From positions 433,867-497,866 of the forward strand of contig NZ_WBXM01000002.1 in assembly GCF_033042135.1 (NCBI RefSeq): 64,000 nucleotides of DNA, read 5' to 3'. The notes beneath the pieces were generated by a model, which saw only the letters and a list, made by a program, of their open reading frames with translations, made no database searches and was not told the origin of the DNA. A program made the position numbers and the translations under genes. The DNA comes from Haloechinothrix sp033042135 (GTDB lineage: Bacteria > Actinomycetota > Actinomycetes > Mycobacteriales > Pseudonocardiaceae). Shown here in pieces: positions 8,806 through 17,404 of the stretch; the stretch's first letter is position 1; each line of letters starts with the position of its first letter.

Positions 8806-10095
8806 TCAGCCGAACACCGTAGCCACGGCTGGTTCCCCCTTGGAGAGCTTCAGCCCCTCCCAAGGAAGGCTCACCAGGCCGCGGCGAAGACGGTTTCTGC
8901 TGTCCTCCAGGGTAGGTAGGTCGTCGACGGGCTGGCCACCTCGCATGAGGGAGACCGGAACTTCCGCGTCGTGCGGGCCCGTATCCGGTGGTCGTGTCAC
9001 AGGATGCACTACCTCTTCCAGCGCGGTTCCGGTGCGCTTGAACCGCCGCAAGGCCGACTTCCTGCCACCCCTGGACTCCTTGTGCTCGCTGCGTTTGGTG
9101 ACCGGGTGGCCGTTGACCTCCACGAGCTTGTAGACGAGGTTCGCGGTGGGCGCCCCGGAACCGGTGACCACCGAGGTGCCCACGCCGAAAGCGTCCACCG
9201 GCTCGGCGCGCAACCCGGCGATGGCGTGCTCGTCCAGATCGCCGGAGACGATAATGCGGGTGTCCCTGGCGCCGAGCGCGTCCAGCTGCTCGCGAGCCTG
9301 CCTGGCCAATACCCCCACGTCGCCCGAGTCGATGCGGATCGCGCCGAGCTCCGGACCGGTGACCCGGATGGCGGTGTCGATGCCGCTTGTGATGTCGTAG
9401 GTGTCGACCAGCAGGGTGGTGTCGGTTCCCAGCGCGGCGACCTGAGCGCGGAACGCGTCCTCTTCGGAATCGTGCAGCATCATGAAGGCGTGTGCGACGG
9501 TGCCGCGAGTGGGTATCTCGTAGCGCCTGCCCGCCTCGAGGTTGGATGTCGCGGCGAATCCGGCGAGGTAGGCAGCGCGAGCGGCGGACACCGCGGCGTG
9601 TTCGTGGGTGCGGCGGCCGCCCATCTCGATCAGTGGCCTGCTCCCCGCGGCCGAGGTCATCCGTGCGGCGGCGGAAGCCACGGCGCAATCGTGGTTGAGG
9701 ATGGACAGCACCAGCGTCTCCAGTACCACCGCGTGGGCGAACGGCGCGCGCACGGTGAAGACCGGCGAGCCGGGAAAGTAGAGCTCACCCTCCGGGTAGC
9801 CGTCGATGTCACCGTTGAAGGTGTAGTCGGCCAGCCAGTCGAGGGTGTGGTGGTCGACGACCCCCGCCGCGGCGAGCGGGTCGAGCTCGGCCTCGGTGAA
9901 CCGGAAGCGGGTGATGGCCTCGAGCACGCGCTCGGTCCCTGCCACGACGCCGAACCGTCGTCCTTCTGGCAGGCTCCGCGCGAAGACCTCGAACACACAG
10001 TCGCGATCGGCGCTACCGTCGTGCAAGGCGCTGGCCAGCATGGTCAGCTCGTAGTGATCGGTCAGCATCGCGGTACTCTGCGGTGGATCGATCAT
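8806..10095 (-). CDS. pncB: Nicotinate phosphoribosyltransferase
   Basis: PncB joins nicotinate to PRPP to give nicotinate mononucleotide. At 429 residues it has normal length. Diagnostic sequence includes TDHYELTMLASAL near the N-terminus, the phosphorylated-His region RGTVAHAFMMLHDSEEDAF, and the PRPP-site strands IRIDSGD and IIVSGDLDE. The ATG at 10095 is chosen over an upstream extension to 10470 because the protein then begins like the family and TACCGT sits 6 bases before it. It is divergent from clpS and upstream of pncA. The order pncB-clpS matches M. tuberculosis Rv1330c-Rv1331. Confidence 0.95.
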   Translation of the reverse strand: MIDPPQSTAMLTDHYELTMLASALHDGSADRDCVFEVFARSLPEGRRFGVVAGTERVLEAITRFRFTEAELDPLAAAGVVDHHTLDWLADYTFNGDIDGYPEGELYFPGSPVFTVRAPFAHAVVLETLVLSILNHDCAVASAAARMTSAAGSRPLIEMGGRRTHEHAAVSAARAAYLAGFAATSNLEAGRRYEIPTRGTVAHAFMMLHDSEEDAFRAQVAALGTDTTLLVDTYDITSGIDTAIRVTGPELGAIRIDSGDVGVLARQAREQLDALGARDTRIIVSGDLDEHAIAGLRAEPVDAFGVGTSVVTGSGAPTANLVYKLVEVNGHPVTKRSEHKESRGGRKSALRRFKRTGTALEEVVHPVTRPPDTGPHDAEVPVSLMRGGQPVDDLPTLEDSRNRLRRGLVSLPWEGLKLSKGEPAVATVFG

Positions 10096-10101
10096 GTGGC
10101 C

Positions 10102-10107
10102 ACGGTA
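10102..10107 (-). promoter_or_regulatory. -10 box TACCGT, leaderless pncB
   Basis: On the minus strand TACCGT is followed by GGCCAC and then the pncB ATG, placing the expected transcription start on the ATG. No ribosome binding site is present. Confidence 0.5.
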
Positions 10108-10209
10108 CTCGACCGGGCACGCTCCGTGGGACCCATTGCAGGCGCGGCCATGGCCACGGAAGGCGGACGCGAGCGTTGCGCCCCCGGCCAACCGTGCCAC
10201 CATGGGGAT

Positions 10210-10509
10210 ATGACCACGCCCCTCGAGGCCGAACAGACACAGGTCGAGCCGATCGGTGCTGAACTCGGAGCCGAGGACACACCGTGGCAGACGATCGTGT
10301 GGAACGACCCGGTGAACTTGATGTCGTACGTGACGTACGTGTTCCAGAAGCTCTTCGGCTACAGTCGGGACCACGCCACGAAACTGATGCTCGACGTGCA
10401 CCACAAGGGCAGCGCCGTGGTGTCCTGGGGGTCGAAGGAGAAGGTGGAAGGCGACGTCGCGCGGCTGCACGCCGCCGGGCTCTGGGCGACGATGCAGAAG
10501 GCGCCGTGA
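10210..10509 (+). CDS. clpS: ATP-dependent Clp protease adaptor
   Basis: ClpS binds N-degron substrates and delivers them to ClpC/ClpP. The 99-residue protein has a flexible N-terminus and the ClpS core with the substrate-pocket sequence WNDPVNLMSYV near residues 31-41 and the helix DHATKLMLDVHHKG near 54-67. The ATG at 10210 gives the usual length; the frame stays open far upstream only because it is antisense to pncB. It opens a same-strand run with the DUF2017 gene 7 bases later. Confidence 0.94.
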   Translation: MTTPLEAEQTQVEPIGAELGAEDTPWQTIVWNDPVNLMSYVTYVFQKLFGYSRDHATKLMLDVHHKGSAVVSWGSKEKVEGDVARLHAAGLWATMQKAP

Positions 10510-10516
10510 GACAGCC

Positions 10517-11074
10517 GTGAGGGATTGGCATCGTCAGGGCGACCGCGTGACCGCGACCTTCGCCCAGCAGGAAGCGGCGGTACTGCGCGGGCTGGTGCGG
10601 CACCTGGAGGATCTGCTCAGTGCGCGTGCCGACGAGGCCCCGCAGGACGAGCTCGCCGAGCTGACCGGCATGCGCGCGGGCCCGACTGAGGCGCCGGAGG
10701 ACCCGGTGCTGTCCCGGCTGCTCCCGGACTTTCATCGGCTCCATCCGGACCAGCCCTCGGAGGAGGATCAGAACTCGGCTGCCGCACTGCGCTCGCTGCA
10801 CGAGCCGCAGCTGATCGAGGAGAAGCTCGGGGTCGCCGAGGTGGTGCTCGACACCCTTCCCGCGGGCGGCGGTGAGGTCGACCTCGACCTGGAGCAGGCG
10901 GACGCGTGGCTGTCGGCGCTCAACGATGTCCGGCTCGCGCTGGGAACGGTGCTCGACATCGGCGAGGAAACCTCCGATGAAGTGACCGAGGACCACCCGC
11001 AGGCTTCGCACTTCGGCGTCTACCACTGGCTCACTTACGTCCAGGAAGGCCTCGTGCAGGCCGTCAGCGGCTGA
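10517..11074 (+). CDS. DUF2017 family protein
   Basis: The 185-residue soluble protein matches the family of M. tuberculosis Rv1332, always found beside clpS. It begins MRDWHRQGDRV and has the family-like ALLRGLVRHLEDLL-type first helix, DELAELTGM, and the C-terminal YHWLTYVQEGLVQAV. Its function is unknown. The 7-base gap to clpS suggests co-transcription and perhaps a role with the Clp system, which is inference from context only. Confidence 0.88.
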   Translation: MRDWHRQGDRVTATFAQQEAAVLRGLVRHLEDLLSARADEAPQDELAELTGMRAGPTEAPEDPVLSRLLPDFHRLHPDQPSEEDQNSAAALRSLHEPQLIEEKLGVAEVVLDTLPAGGGEVDLDLEQADAWLSALNDVRLALGTVLDIGEETSDEVTEDHPQASHFGVYHWLTYVQEGLVQAVSG

Positions 11075-11119
11075 GCGCGCCTCCGCGCCCTGGACACGGC
11101 GTGGCACCTCCTGCGGGGC

Positions 11120-11125
11120 TAGGCT
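11120..11125 (+). promoter_or_regulatory. -10 box TAGGCT before P1 peptidase
   Basis: TAGGCT lies 11 bases before the ATG at 11137. The predicted transcript would have about 5 untranslated bases, too short for a ribosome binding site. Confidence 0.4.
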
Positions 11126-11136
11126 GGGGCACCACT

Positions 11137-12186
11137 ATGGCAACTCCGGGAGCGACCAACGGGATCACCGACGTCGACGGCGTCACCGTCGGGCACCACG
11201 AGCGGATCGGCGCTGGCTGGGCGACAGGGACAACAGTGGTGCTCACACCACACGGCGCCGTCTGCGGGGTCGACGGCCGCGGCGGCGCCCCTGGCACAAG
11301 GGAGACCGACCTGCTCGCCCCCCAGAACCTGGTGCAGCGGGTGCACGGAATCTGCCTGTCCGGCGGCAGCGCCTACGGGCTAGCGGCCGCCGATGGGGTG
11401 ATGCGCTGGCTCGGCGAACACCAGTACGGCTTCGCCGTCGGATCCCACCCGCACGAGGTGGTGCCGATCGTGCCCGCAGCCGTGATCTTCGACCTACCGA
11501 GCGGCGAGTGGGGTAACCACCCCGACGCCGAGTTCGGCTACCGCGCCTGCCACGACGCCGGGACGGGGCCGGTGCGGCAGGGCAGCGTCGGCGCCGGGGC
11601 TGGAGCGGTGACCGGCTCGCTCAAGGGTGGCGTCGGCACCGCGAGCGCCGTGCTGCCACCCGCGGAGGACGCCGAACCGGTCACCCTCGGCGCGCTCGCC
11701 GTGGTCAACGCACGGGGGGAGTCGGTGGATCGCGCCACCGGAACACCGTGGGCGGCCGATGCCGAGCTGGTTGGCGAGTTCGGCGTATCGAGCTGGCCCG
11801 GCCGCCCGGCGCGCGACGGCGCCGCGGGACAGGCGTCGCTGAACACCATCGTCGGGGTGGTCGCCACCGACGCCGCGTTGCGCAAGGCGGAATGCCAGCG
11901 GCTGGCCATGGCCGCACAGGACGGTATCGCCAGGGCGGTACGGCCCGCGCACTCGATGTTCGACGGCGACACGGTGTTCGCGCTGAGTACCGGCCACCGG
12001 GAACTCCCGGACGCCGACACCCCGATCGGTCTACCCGCGCGGGCTGGTGCGTTCGACCGGCTCTGCGCCGAAGCCGCCACCACCTTCTCCCGCGCGATCG
12101 TGCGCGGCGTGCTGGCTGCTGAGGGCCACGCGGTAGTGCCCGCCTACCGGGACGTCTGGCCGGAGGCTTTCCCGCCCGAGCGATAG
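11137..12186 (+). CDS. P1 (DmpA-type) peptidase
   Basis: The 349-residue protein is in the N-terminal-nucleophile P1 peptidase family (DmpA/NylC-like, M. tuberculosis Rv1333). The family matures by self-cleavage that exposes a Ser or Thr; here the likely site is in LNTIVGVVATDAAL near residue 237, giving Thr as nucleophile. Other family sequence: GITDVDGVTVGHHERI at the start, CLSGGSAYGLAAADGV near 82 and GSVGAGAGAVTGSLKGG near 150. Substrates of the actinobacterial members are unknown. The ATG at 11137 is preferred over GTG 11101 because of the -10 box between them. Confidence 0.88.
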   Translation: MATPGATNGITDVDGVTVGHHERIGAGWATGTTVVLTPHGAVCGVDGRGGAPGTRETDLLAPQNLVQRVHGICLSGGSAYGLAAADGVMRWLGEHQYGFAVGSHPHEVVPIVPAAVIFDLPSGEWGNHPDAEFGYRACHDAGTGPVRQGSVGAGAGAVTGSLKGGVGTASAVLPPAEDAEPVTLGALAVVNARGESVDRATGTPWAADAELVGEFGVSSWPGRPARDGAAGQASLNTIVGVVATDAALRKAECQRLAMAAQDGIARAVRPAHSMFDGDTVFALSTGHRELPDADTPIGLPARAGAFDRLCAEAATTFSRAIVRGVLAAEGHAVVPAYRDVWPEAFPPER

Positions 12187-12277
12187 GTGCATCATGGGTG
12201 GCTGTGGCGATGGATGGGGCGGGTAGACCGGATCCGCGTGTGCCTTCTCATGATGCGGACCGGCCATGCCCAACCTT

Positions 12278-12283
12278 TAGGAT
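12278..12283 (+). promoter_or_regulatory. -10 box TAGGAT, leaderless mec
   Basis: TAGGAT is followed by 6 bases and then the GTG start of mec at 12290. The predicted start site coincides with the GTG. Confidence 0.55.
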
Positions 12284-12289
12284 GGCAGG

Positions 12290-12730
12290 GTGCTGAAGAT
12301 CCGCAGAGACCTCGTCGACGCGATCGTCGAGCACGCTCGCCGGGATCACCCCGACGAGGCGTGCGGTGTGATCGCCGGGAAGGAAGGCTCGGACGTGCCC
12401 GAGCGGTTCATCCCGATGGTCAACGCCGCGCGTTCGCCGACGTTCTACGAGTTCGATTCGACCGACCTGTTGAAGCTGTACCGGGAGATGGACGCGCGCG
12501 GGGAGGTACCCGTGGTGATCTACCATTCACACACGGCGACCGAGGCGTACCCCTCGCGGACCGACATCGCCTATGCCTCCGAACCCGAAGCACACTACGT
12601 GCTGGTATCGACGAGGGACCCGGACACATACGAGTTCCGCTCGTATCGCATCGTGGACGGGGAGGTCACCGAGGAAGACGTCGAGGTGGTCGAACCGTCG
12701 GCGCCTGCCGAAGCTGAACAGCTGACGTGA
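12290..12730 (+). CDS. mec: JAMM metalloprotease acting on CysO
   Basis: Mec is a zinc-dependent JAMM/MPN peptidase that frees cysteine from the CysO-cysteine adduct in M. tuberculosis (Rv1334). The 146 residues carry the JAMM metal site HSHTATEAYPSRTD near residues 82-95 and the upstream acidic residue in DEACGVIAG near 23. The acidic C-terminal tail is variable in the family. It starts at a leaderless GTG. The gap to cysO is 116 bases with its own ribosome binding site for cysO. See cysO for the extra residues this enzyme might trim. Confidence 0.93.
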   Translation: MLKIRRDLVDAIVEHARRDHPDEACGVIAGKEGSDVPERFIPMVNAARSPTFYEFDSTDLLKLYREMDARGEVPVVIYHSHTATEAYPSRTDIAYASEPEAHYVLVSTRDPDTYEFRSYRIVDGEVTEEDVEVVEPSAPAEAEQLT

Positions 12731-12846
12731 CGGCGTTCACCACCATTGAGGCGCTGGGAATAGCCACGGGGCGGGCAGCGTCCAGTCAAGCAGGACCAGT
12801 GCCAGTCCCCTGGCCTGGCTGAGCCCACAAGCAGCGGAGGTAACAC

Positions 12847-13125
12847 ATGGCAGTAACCGTGTCCATCCCGACGATCCTGCGTAGCCACACCGGCGGCGAG
12901 AAGTCGGTCGAGGCGTCGGGCAACACCGTGCTCGAGGTCATCGACGACATCGAATCGCGCCACAGCGGCCTGAAGGAACGGCTGGTCAAGGACTCCAAGC
13001 TGCACCGGTTCGTCAACGTGTACGTCAACGACGAGGATGTCCGGTTCGTCGGCGGCTTGGACGCCGAGGTGTCGGACGGCGACACCGTGACGATCCTGCC
13101 TGCCGTCGCGGGAGGTGCGCGGTAA
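12847..13125 (+). CDS. cysO: Sulfur-carrier protein CysO (MoaD-like), with a GGAR tail
   Basis: CysO is a ubiquitin-like sulfur carrier; its C-terminal Gly-Gly becomes a thiocarboxylate that CysM uses to make cysteine. The 92-residue protein has the family core VTVSIPTILRSHTGG, FVNVYVNDEDVRF and VTILPAVAGG. Unlike M. tuberculosis CysO, which ends in Gly-Gly, this one continues with Ala-Arg before the TAA, so it would need trimming before activation. GGAGG stands 6-7 bases before the ATG. It lies between mec and cysM (3-base gap to cysM). Confidence 0.94.
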   Translation: MAVTVSIPTILRSHTGGEKSVEASGNTVLEVIDDIESRHSGLKERLVKDSKLHRFVNVYVNDEDVRFVGGLDAEVSDGDTVTILPAVAGGAR

Positions 13126-13128
13126 GCC

Positions 13129-14079
13129 ATGGGCCGCTTCGAGTCGCTCCTCGACGCGCTGGGCGACACCCCGCTGGTGGGGTTGCCGCGACTGTCGCCC
13201 GCGCGCGATGTGCGGCTGTGGGCCAAACTCGAGGACCGCAACCCGACGGGTTCGATCAAGGACCGTACCGCGCTGGCCATGATCGAAGCCGCCGAGCGGG
13301 ACGGCACGCTGCGGCAGGGCTCCACGATCCTGGAACCGACCTCGGGAAATACCGGGATCTCGCTGGCCATGGCCGCAAAGGTGAAGGGCTACGGCCTGGT
13401 GTGCGTCATGCCCGAGAACACCTCGACGGAGCGGAAACAACTGCTGCAGGCCTACGGTGCTCGCATCGTGGACTCTCCCGCGGCTGGCGGCTCCAACGAG
13501 GCGGTGCGCAGGGCCAAGGAGCTGGCCGAGAGCAACCCGGACTGGGTGCTGCTCTACCAGTACGGCAACCAGGCCAACGTGGATGCGCACTACACCGGGA
13601 CCGGTCCCGAGCTGCTGAAGGACCTTCCGGAGGTCACGCACTTCGTCGCCGGGCTCGGCACCACCGGAACCCTGGTCGGTGTCGGCCGGTACCTGCATGA
13701 GCACAAGCCGGGCGTGCAGGTGGTGGCTGCCGAGCCGCGGTACGGCGAGCTGGTGTACGGTCTGCGCAACCTCGACGAGGGGTTCGTCCCCGAGCTCTAC
13801 GATCCGGACGTGCTGACCGGTCGTTTCTCGGTCGGTGCCTACGACGCGTTGCGCCGCACTCGCGAGTTGCTGGAGCTGGAGGGGATATTCGCCGGGATCT
13901 CCACCGGTGCCGTGCTGCACGCGGCGTTGGCCGTTGCCCAGCGAGCGCAGGCCCGGGGGGAATCGGCCGATGTGGCCTTCGTCGTGGCCGACGCCGGGTG
14001 GAAATACCTGTCCACCGGCGCCTACAGCGGATCGCTCGACGAGGCAGCCGAACGGCTCGACGGTCAGCTCTGGGCGTGA
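13129..14079 (+). CDS. cysM: O-phosphoserine-dependent cysteine synthase
   Basis: This is a PLP enzyme that in M. tuberculosis (CysM, Rv1336) joins O-phosphoserine with thiocarboxylated CysO. The 316 residues include the PLP lysine in NPTGSIKDRTAL near residue 44, the phosphate/substrate loop EPTSGNTGISLAMAAK, and GLGTTGTLVGVGRYL. SerB and serine metabolism upstream supply the substrate pathway. The start follows cysO by 3 bases, so the two are translationally linked. General cysteine synthases (CysK) look similar; the mec-cysO-cysM order is what makes this one CysM. Confidence 0.93.
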   Translation: MGRFESLLDALGDTPLVGLPRLSPARDVRLWAKLEDRNPTGSIKDRTALAMIEAAERDGTLRQGSTILEPTSGNTGISLAMAAKVKGYGLVCVMPENTSTERKQLLQAYGARIVDSPAAGGSNEAVRRAKELAESNPDWVLLYQYGNQANVDAHYTGTGPELLKDLPEVTHFVAGLGTTGTLVGVGRYLHEHKPGVQVVAAEPRYGELVYGLRNLDEGFVPELYDPDVLTGRFSVGAYDALRRTRELLELEGIFAGISTGAVLHAALAVAQRAQARGESADVAFVVADAGWKYLSTGAYSGSLDEAAERLDGQLWA

Positions 14080-14135
14080 GCCCGGCACGCGAGGTGTGGA
14101 GCACCGTCGCTCGGGGCGAGGGTATGAGGAACACG

Positions 14136-14141
14136 TAGCCT
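14136..14141 (+). promoter_or_regulatory. -10 box TAGCCT, leaderless rhomboid gene
   Basis: TAGCCT is followed by 7 bases and the ATG at 14149. There is no Shine-Dalgarno sequence in between. Confidence 0.5.
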
Positions 14142-14148
14142 GGACGGT

Positions 14149-14772
14149 ATGAGCGGCCTGCCAGAGAACTCGGCGAAGCGAGCGCTGCCCGCGCGGCCCG
14201 GCACGGCGCTGCTGACCTCGATGGGTTTCGCCGCGGCACTGTACCTGGTCTGGGTGATCGACCAGATCCTGCCAGCCAGCCTGGTACGCGAGGGCGGGAT
14301 CTACAGCAGGGACTGGTCGGGGCTGGACGGGGTGTTGTGGGCGCCGCTGCTGCACAGCGGCTGGGACCACCTGGTGTCCAACACCGTGCCGGTCGTGGTG
14401 TTCGCCTTCCTGGCCATGGCGGGCGGGATCGCCCAGTGGGCGGCGATCACCGCGCTGATCTGGCTGCTGTCCGGTCTGGGTGTGTGGCTGGTTGCGCCGC
14501 CGCACACGGTGACCATCGGTGCGTCCGGGCTTGCGTTCGGCTGGCTGGCGTTCCTGCTGGTACGCGGGTTCTTCAACCGCAGCGGTGGGCAGCTCGTCGT
14601 CGCAGGCATCCTGTTCTTCCTCTACGGCAGCATGCTCTGGGGCGTGCTGCCGCTCTACCAGGGTGTGTCATGGCAGGGTCACCTGTTCGGCGCGGTTTCC
14701 GGCGTGATCGCCGCGTGGCTGGTCTCGCGGACCGTGCCGGAACCGGCTCGGGCACGACGATGGACCTGGTAG
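14149..14772 (+). CDS. Rhomboid-family intramembrane serine protease
   Basis: The 207-residue membrane protein has about six hydrophobic segments. The rhomboid catalytic Ser lies in GASGLAFGWLAFL near residue 125 and the catalytic His in WQGHLFGAVSG near residue 177; the HSGWDHLVSN loop near residue 68 is the usual first conserved motif. It matches M. tuberculosis Rv1337 in position. Substrates are unknown. It stands as its own unit between cysM and murI. Confidence 0.9.
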   Translation: MSGLPENSAKRALPARPGTALLTSMGFAAALYLVWVIDQILPASLVREGGIYSRDWSGLDGVLWAPLLHSGWDHLVSNTVPVVVFAFLAMAGGIAQWAAITALIWLLSGLGVWLVAPPHTVTIGASGLAFGWLAFLLVRGFFNRSGGQLVVAGILFFLYGSMLWGVLPLYQGVSWQGHLFGAVSGVIAAWLVSRTVPEPARARRWTW

Positions 14773-14781
14773 CCCGCGCGG

Positions 14782-14787
14782 TAACGT
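14782..14787 (+). promoter_or_regulatory. -10 box TAACGT, leaderless murI
   Basis: TAACGT is followed by 7 bases and a GTG at 14795, which is in frame with murI and gives a 288-residue protein. This decides the start over the GTG at 14786 inside the hexamer. Confidence 0.5.
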
Positions 14788-14794
14788 GCTTCCT

Positions 14795-15661
14795 GTGCCA
14801 GCCGCTACGCCGCGAACGTCCGCAGTGACCTCGCCGATCGGGATCTTCGACTCCGGCGTCGGTGGGCTGACGGTCGCACGCGCCGTGCTCGACCAGCTGC
14901 CCGGCGAGCGGATCCGCTACCTGGGCGACACCGCCCACGCGCCGTACGGGTCGCTGCCGATCGCGCGCGCTCGCGAGCTGGCGCTTGCCGGGCTCGACGA
15001 ACTCGTGGCCAGCGGCGTGAAGGCACTGGTGATCGCGTGCAACACGGCGTCGGCTGCCTGCCTGCGGGATGCGCGGGAGCGTTACGACGTCCCCGTCATC
15101 GAGGTGGTGCTGCCTGCGGTGCGCCGCGCTGTGGCGGTGACCCACACCGGCCGGGTCGGTGTGATCGGCACCGAGGGCACCGTGCGCTCGCGCGCCTACG
15201 ACGACGCGTTCGCCGCGGCGCGTGGGATCACGGTCACCAGCGTGGCCTGCCCGCGGTTCGTCGACTTCGTCGAACGAGGGATCACGACGGGGCGGCAGGT
15301 GCTGGGGCTGGCGCAGGGCTACCTCGACCCGTTGCTGCGTGCCGATGTGGACACCCTCGTGCTGGGCTGTACGCACTACCCACTGCTCACGGGGGTGTTG
15401 CAGATCGTGCTGGGGCAGCGGGTGACGCTGGTCTCCAGCGCTGAGGAGACCGCCAAGGACGTCGTGCGCGTGCTCACCCAACAGGAGTTGTTGGCTGAGC
15501 CGAGCCGCGCGGTGGCCATGAGCGAGCACGAGTTCCTCACCACCGGCGACGCAGGCACCTTCACGTCGGTGGCCCAGCGATTCCTCGGCGGGCTCGCCGC
15601 TGAGCAGGTCCGGTGTCGGGAACCGGTCGCGGTCGCCGACCGGGCGGCGCCGACGACGTAG
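14795..15661 (+). CDS. murI: Glutamate racemase
   Basis: MurI interconverts L- and D-glutamate; D-glutamate goes into the peptidoglycan stem peptide. The 288 residues show the two catalytic cysteines in ALVIACNTASAACL and LVLGCTHYPLL, and the N-terminal IGIFDSGVGGLTVARAV with the catalytic Asp-Ser. About a dozen residues precede the core. Order rhomboid-murI-Rv1339-like-rph is as in mycobacteria. Confidence 0.95.
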   Translation: MPAATPRTSAVTSPIGIFDSGVGGLTVARAVLDQLPGERIRYLGDTAHAPYGSLPIARARELALAGLDELVASGVKALVIACNTASAACLRDARERYDVPVIEVVLPAVRRAVAVTHTGRVGVIGTEGTVRSRAYDDAFAAARGITVTSVACPRFVDFVERGITTGRQVLGLAQGYLDPLLRADVDTLVLGCTHYPLLTGVLQIVLGQRVTLVSSAEETAKDVVRVLTQQELLAEPSRAVAMSEHEFLTTGDAGTFTSVAQRFLGGLAAEQVRCREPVAVADRAAPTT

Positions 15662-15777
15662 GTTGACCGTGAGCGAGGAGTCCGGGCTGTCTCGCCGATG
15701 TGACGAATCACCCGAGTAGTGTGGTGTGGCGCAGTGCATCATTCTCCTCGGATCCGTGACGTGGCAGGGTAGGCACC

Positions 15778-16548
15778 GTGCGATTGACGATCCTCGGCTG
15801 CGCGGGAAGCATCCCTGGCCCGAACACCAACGCCTCGGGTTACCTCGTCGAGGCGGACGGCTACACGCTCGGGCTCGAACTGGGTAACGGGACGCTATCG
15901 GCATTACAGGCGATGCGCGGTCCGTTCGCGCTGGACGCGTTGCTGCTCTCGCACTTGCATCCCGACCACTGCGCCGACGTCGCGGCGCTCACGGTGCTGC
16001 ATCGTTACCACCCGCAGCGGCCGACGGACGGCAAACCGGGCAGGCTGCCGGTGTACGGGCCGGACGACACGGCGGTACGGCTGGCCAACCTGTACGCGCC
16101 GAACGAGCGAGAGCGCGCCGAGACCGATCTCGCCGACGTGTTCGAGTTCCACGCGATGCCGCGCGAGCCTACCCGGATCGGGCCGTTCGAGGTCACGGCA
16201 TTTCCGGTGCTGCACCCGACACCGGCGTTCGGCGTGCGTATCGCCTACCGGGACCTCACCTTCGCCTATACCGGCGACACCGACGTCTGTCCCGAACTGG
16301 ATCAGCTCGCCGCGTCGGCTGATGTGTTGCTGGCCGAGGCCACCTGGACGGAGTCGGACGACCGCCCGGTGGGGGTCCATCTCTCGGGTGCGGCCGCCGG
16401 GGAGCTGGCGGCCCGCGCAGGCGTGCGCAGGCTCATGCTCACCCACATCGCACCGTGGACCGACCGGGCGAAGATCTACGCGGAGGCGCGGACCGCCTAC
16501 ACCGGCGACGTCGAGCTGGTCGAGCAGGGCGCGGTGTACGAGTTCTGA
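15778..16548 (+). CDS. MBL-fold hydrolase, cyclic-nucleotide phosphodiesterase-like
   Basis: The 256-residue protein is a metallo-beta-lactamase-fold hydrolase with the metal motif LLSHLHPDHCADV near residues 60-72 and further His/Asp in FPVLHPTP and YTGDTDVCPEL, plus LMLTHIAPW near the C-terminus. It corresponds to M. tuberculosis Rv1339, described as an atypical cAMP phosphodiesterase; the RNase Z-like fold is a common alternative label. The start is a GTG with CAGGGT, a near -10 box, 7 bases upstream. It sits between murI and rph. Confidence 0.87.
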   Translation: MRLTILGCAGSIPGPNTNASGYLVEADGYTLGLELGNGTLSALQAMRGPFALDALLLSHLHPDHCADVAALTVLHRYHPQRPTDGKPGRLPVYGPDDTAVRLANLYAPNERERAETDLADVFEFHAMPREPTRIGPFEVTAFPVLHPTPAFGVRIAYRDLTFAYTGDTDVCPELDQLAASADVLLAEATWTESDDRPVGVHLSGAAAGELAARAGVRRLMLTHIAPWTDRAKIYAEARTAYTGDVELVEQGAVYEF

Positions 16549-16603
16549 GTACCCGGCGACGGTGCGTGTTCGGCCCCGCCGTTACCGGCGCGGGGCTCGC
16601 CGA

Positions 16604-16609
16604 TAGGCT
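16604..16609 (+). promoter_or_regulatory. -10 box TAGGCT, leaderless rph
   Basis: TAGGCT is followed by 6 bases and the GTG start of rph at 16616, so transcription should begin on the start codon. Confidence 0.5.
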
Positions 16610-16615
16610 TCCCAC

Positions 16616-17404
16616 GTGGCACGAGCAGACGGGCGAGAAGACGACCAGCTTCGCGACATCACGATCACGCGCGGGTACCAGAAGTGGCCCGCCGGTTCGG
16701 TTCTCATCGAGTTCGGGCACACCCGTGTGTTGTGCGCCGCCAGCGTCACCGAGGGCGTGCCGCGCTGGCGCACCGGCTCAGGGCTCGGCTGGGTCACCGC
16801 CGAGTACGCCATGCTGCCGTCGGCGACCACCAGCCGTAGCGACCGCGAGTCGATCAAGGGCAAGGTCGGCGGCCGCACGCACGAGATCAGCAGGTTGATC
16901 GGACGGTCACTGCGCGCCTGTATCGACCTGGCCGCGCTCGGCGAGAACACCATCGTTATCGACTGTGACGTGATCCAGGCCGACGGTGGCACCCGCACCG
17001 CCGCGATCACCGGCGCGTACGTCGCGCTGGCCGATGCCATCACCTGGCTCGACGCCGCGGGCAGCTTGGCCGACCCGAAGCCGCTGTCGGCGGCGATCTC
17101 GGCGGTCAGCGTCGGGGTGGTAGACGGCCGGGTGCGCTTGGACCTGCCGTACGAGGAGGACGCCCGGGCAGAGGTCGATATGAATGTGGTCGCCACCGAC
17201 ACCGGGACCCTGATCGAGGTGCAGGGAACGGCGGAGGGTGCGACGTTCACCCGCTCCACTCTGGACCAGATGCTGGACAGCGCGCTCGCCGGCTGCGCCG
17301 AGTTGAGTCGCATGCAGACCGAGGCGCTTGAGCAACCCTACCCGGGTGAGTTGCCGGAGCGGTCGCAGGGCAAGAACGGCAAGAAGTCCAAGAGCTCGAA
17401 ATGA
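16616..17404 (+). CDS. rph: Ribonuclease PH
   Basis: RNase PH trims the 3' ends of tRNA precursors with phosphate. The 262 residues contain the phosphate-binding and catalytic sequence RSDRESIKGKVGGRTHEISR near residues 80-100 and DCDVIQADGGTRTAAITGAYV near 120-140. The last 20 residues are basic and low in complexity. The stop overlaps the rdgB start (ATGA). Its partner in mycobacteria is RphA, Rv1340. Confidence 0.95.
   Translation: MARADGREDDQLRDITITRGYQKWPAGSVLIEFGHTRVLCAASVTEGVPRWRTGSGLGWVTAEYAMLPSATTSRSDRESIKGKVGGRTHEISRLIGRSLRACIDLAALGENTIVIDCDVIQADGGTRTAAITGAYVALADAITWLDAAGSLADPKPLSAAISAVSVGVVDGRVRLDLPYEEDARAEVDMNVVATDTGTLIEVQGTAEGATFTRSTLDQMLDSALAGCAELSRMQTEALEQPYPGELPERSQGKNGKKSKSSK

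Noticed and set aside
8971..10509. Long plus-strand frame of 512 codons over pncB
   Set aside because: It is antisense to pncB, which has clear family motifs; only its last 99 codons are real, as clpS.
12595..14505. Minus-strand frame of 636 codons across cysO, cysM and the rhomboid gene
   Set aside because: It shows low-complexity Arg/His/Gln-rich translation typical of a GC-rich shadow and covers four well-supported genes.
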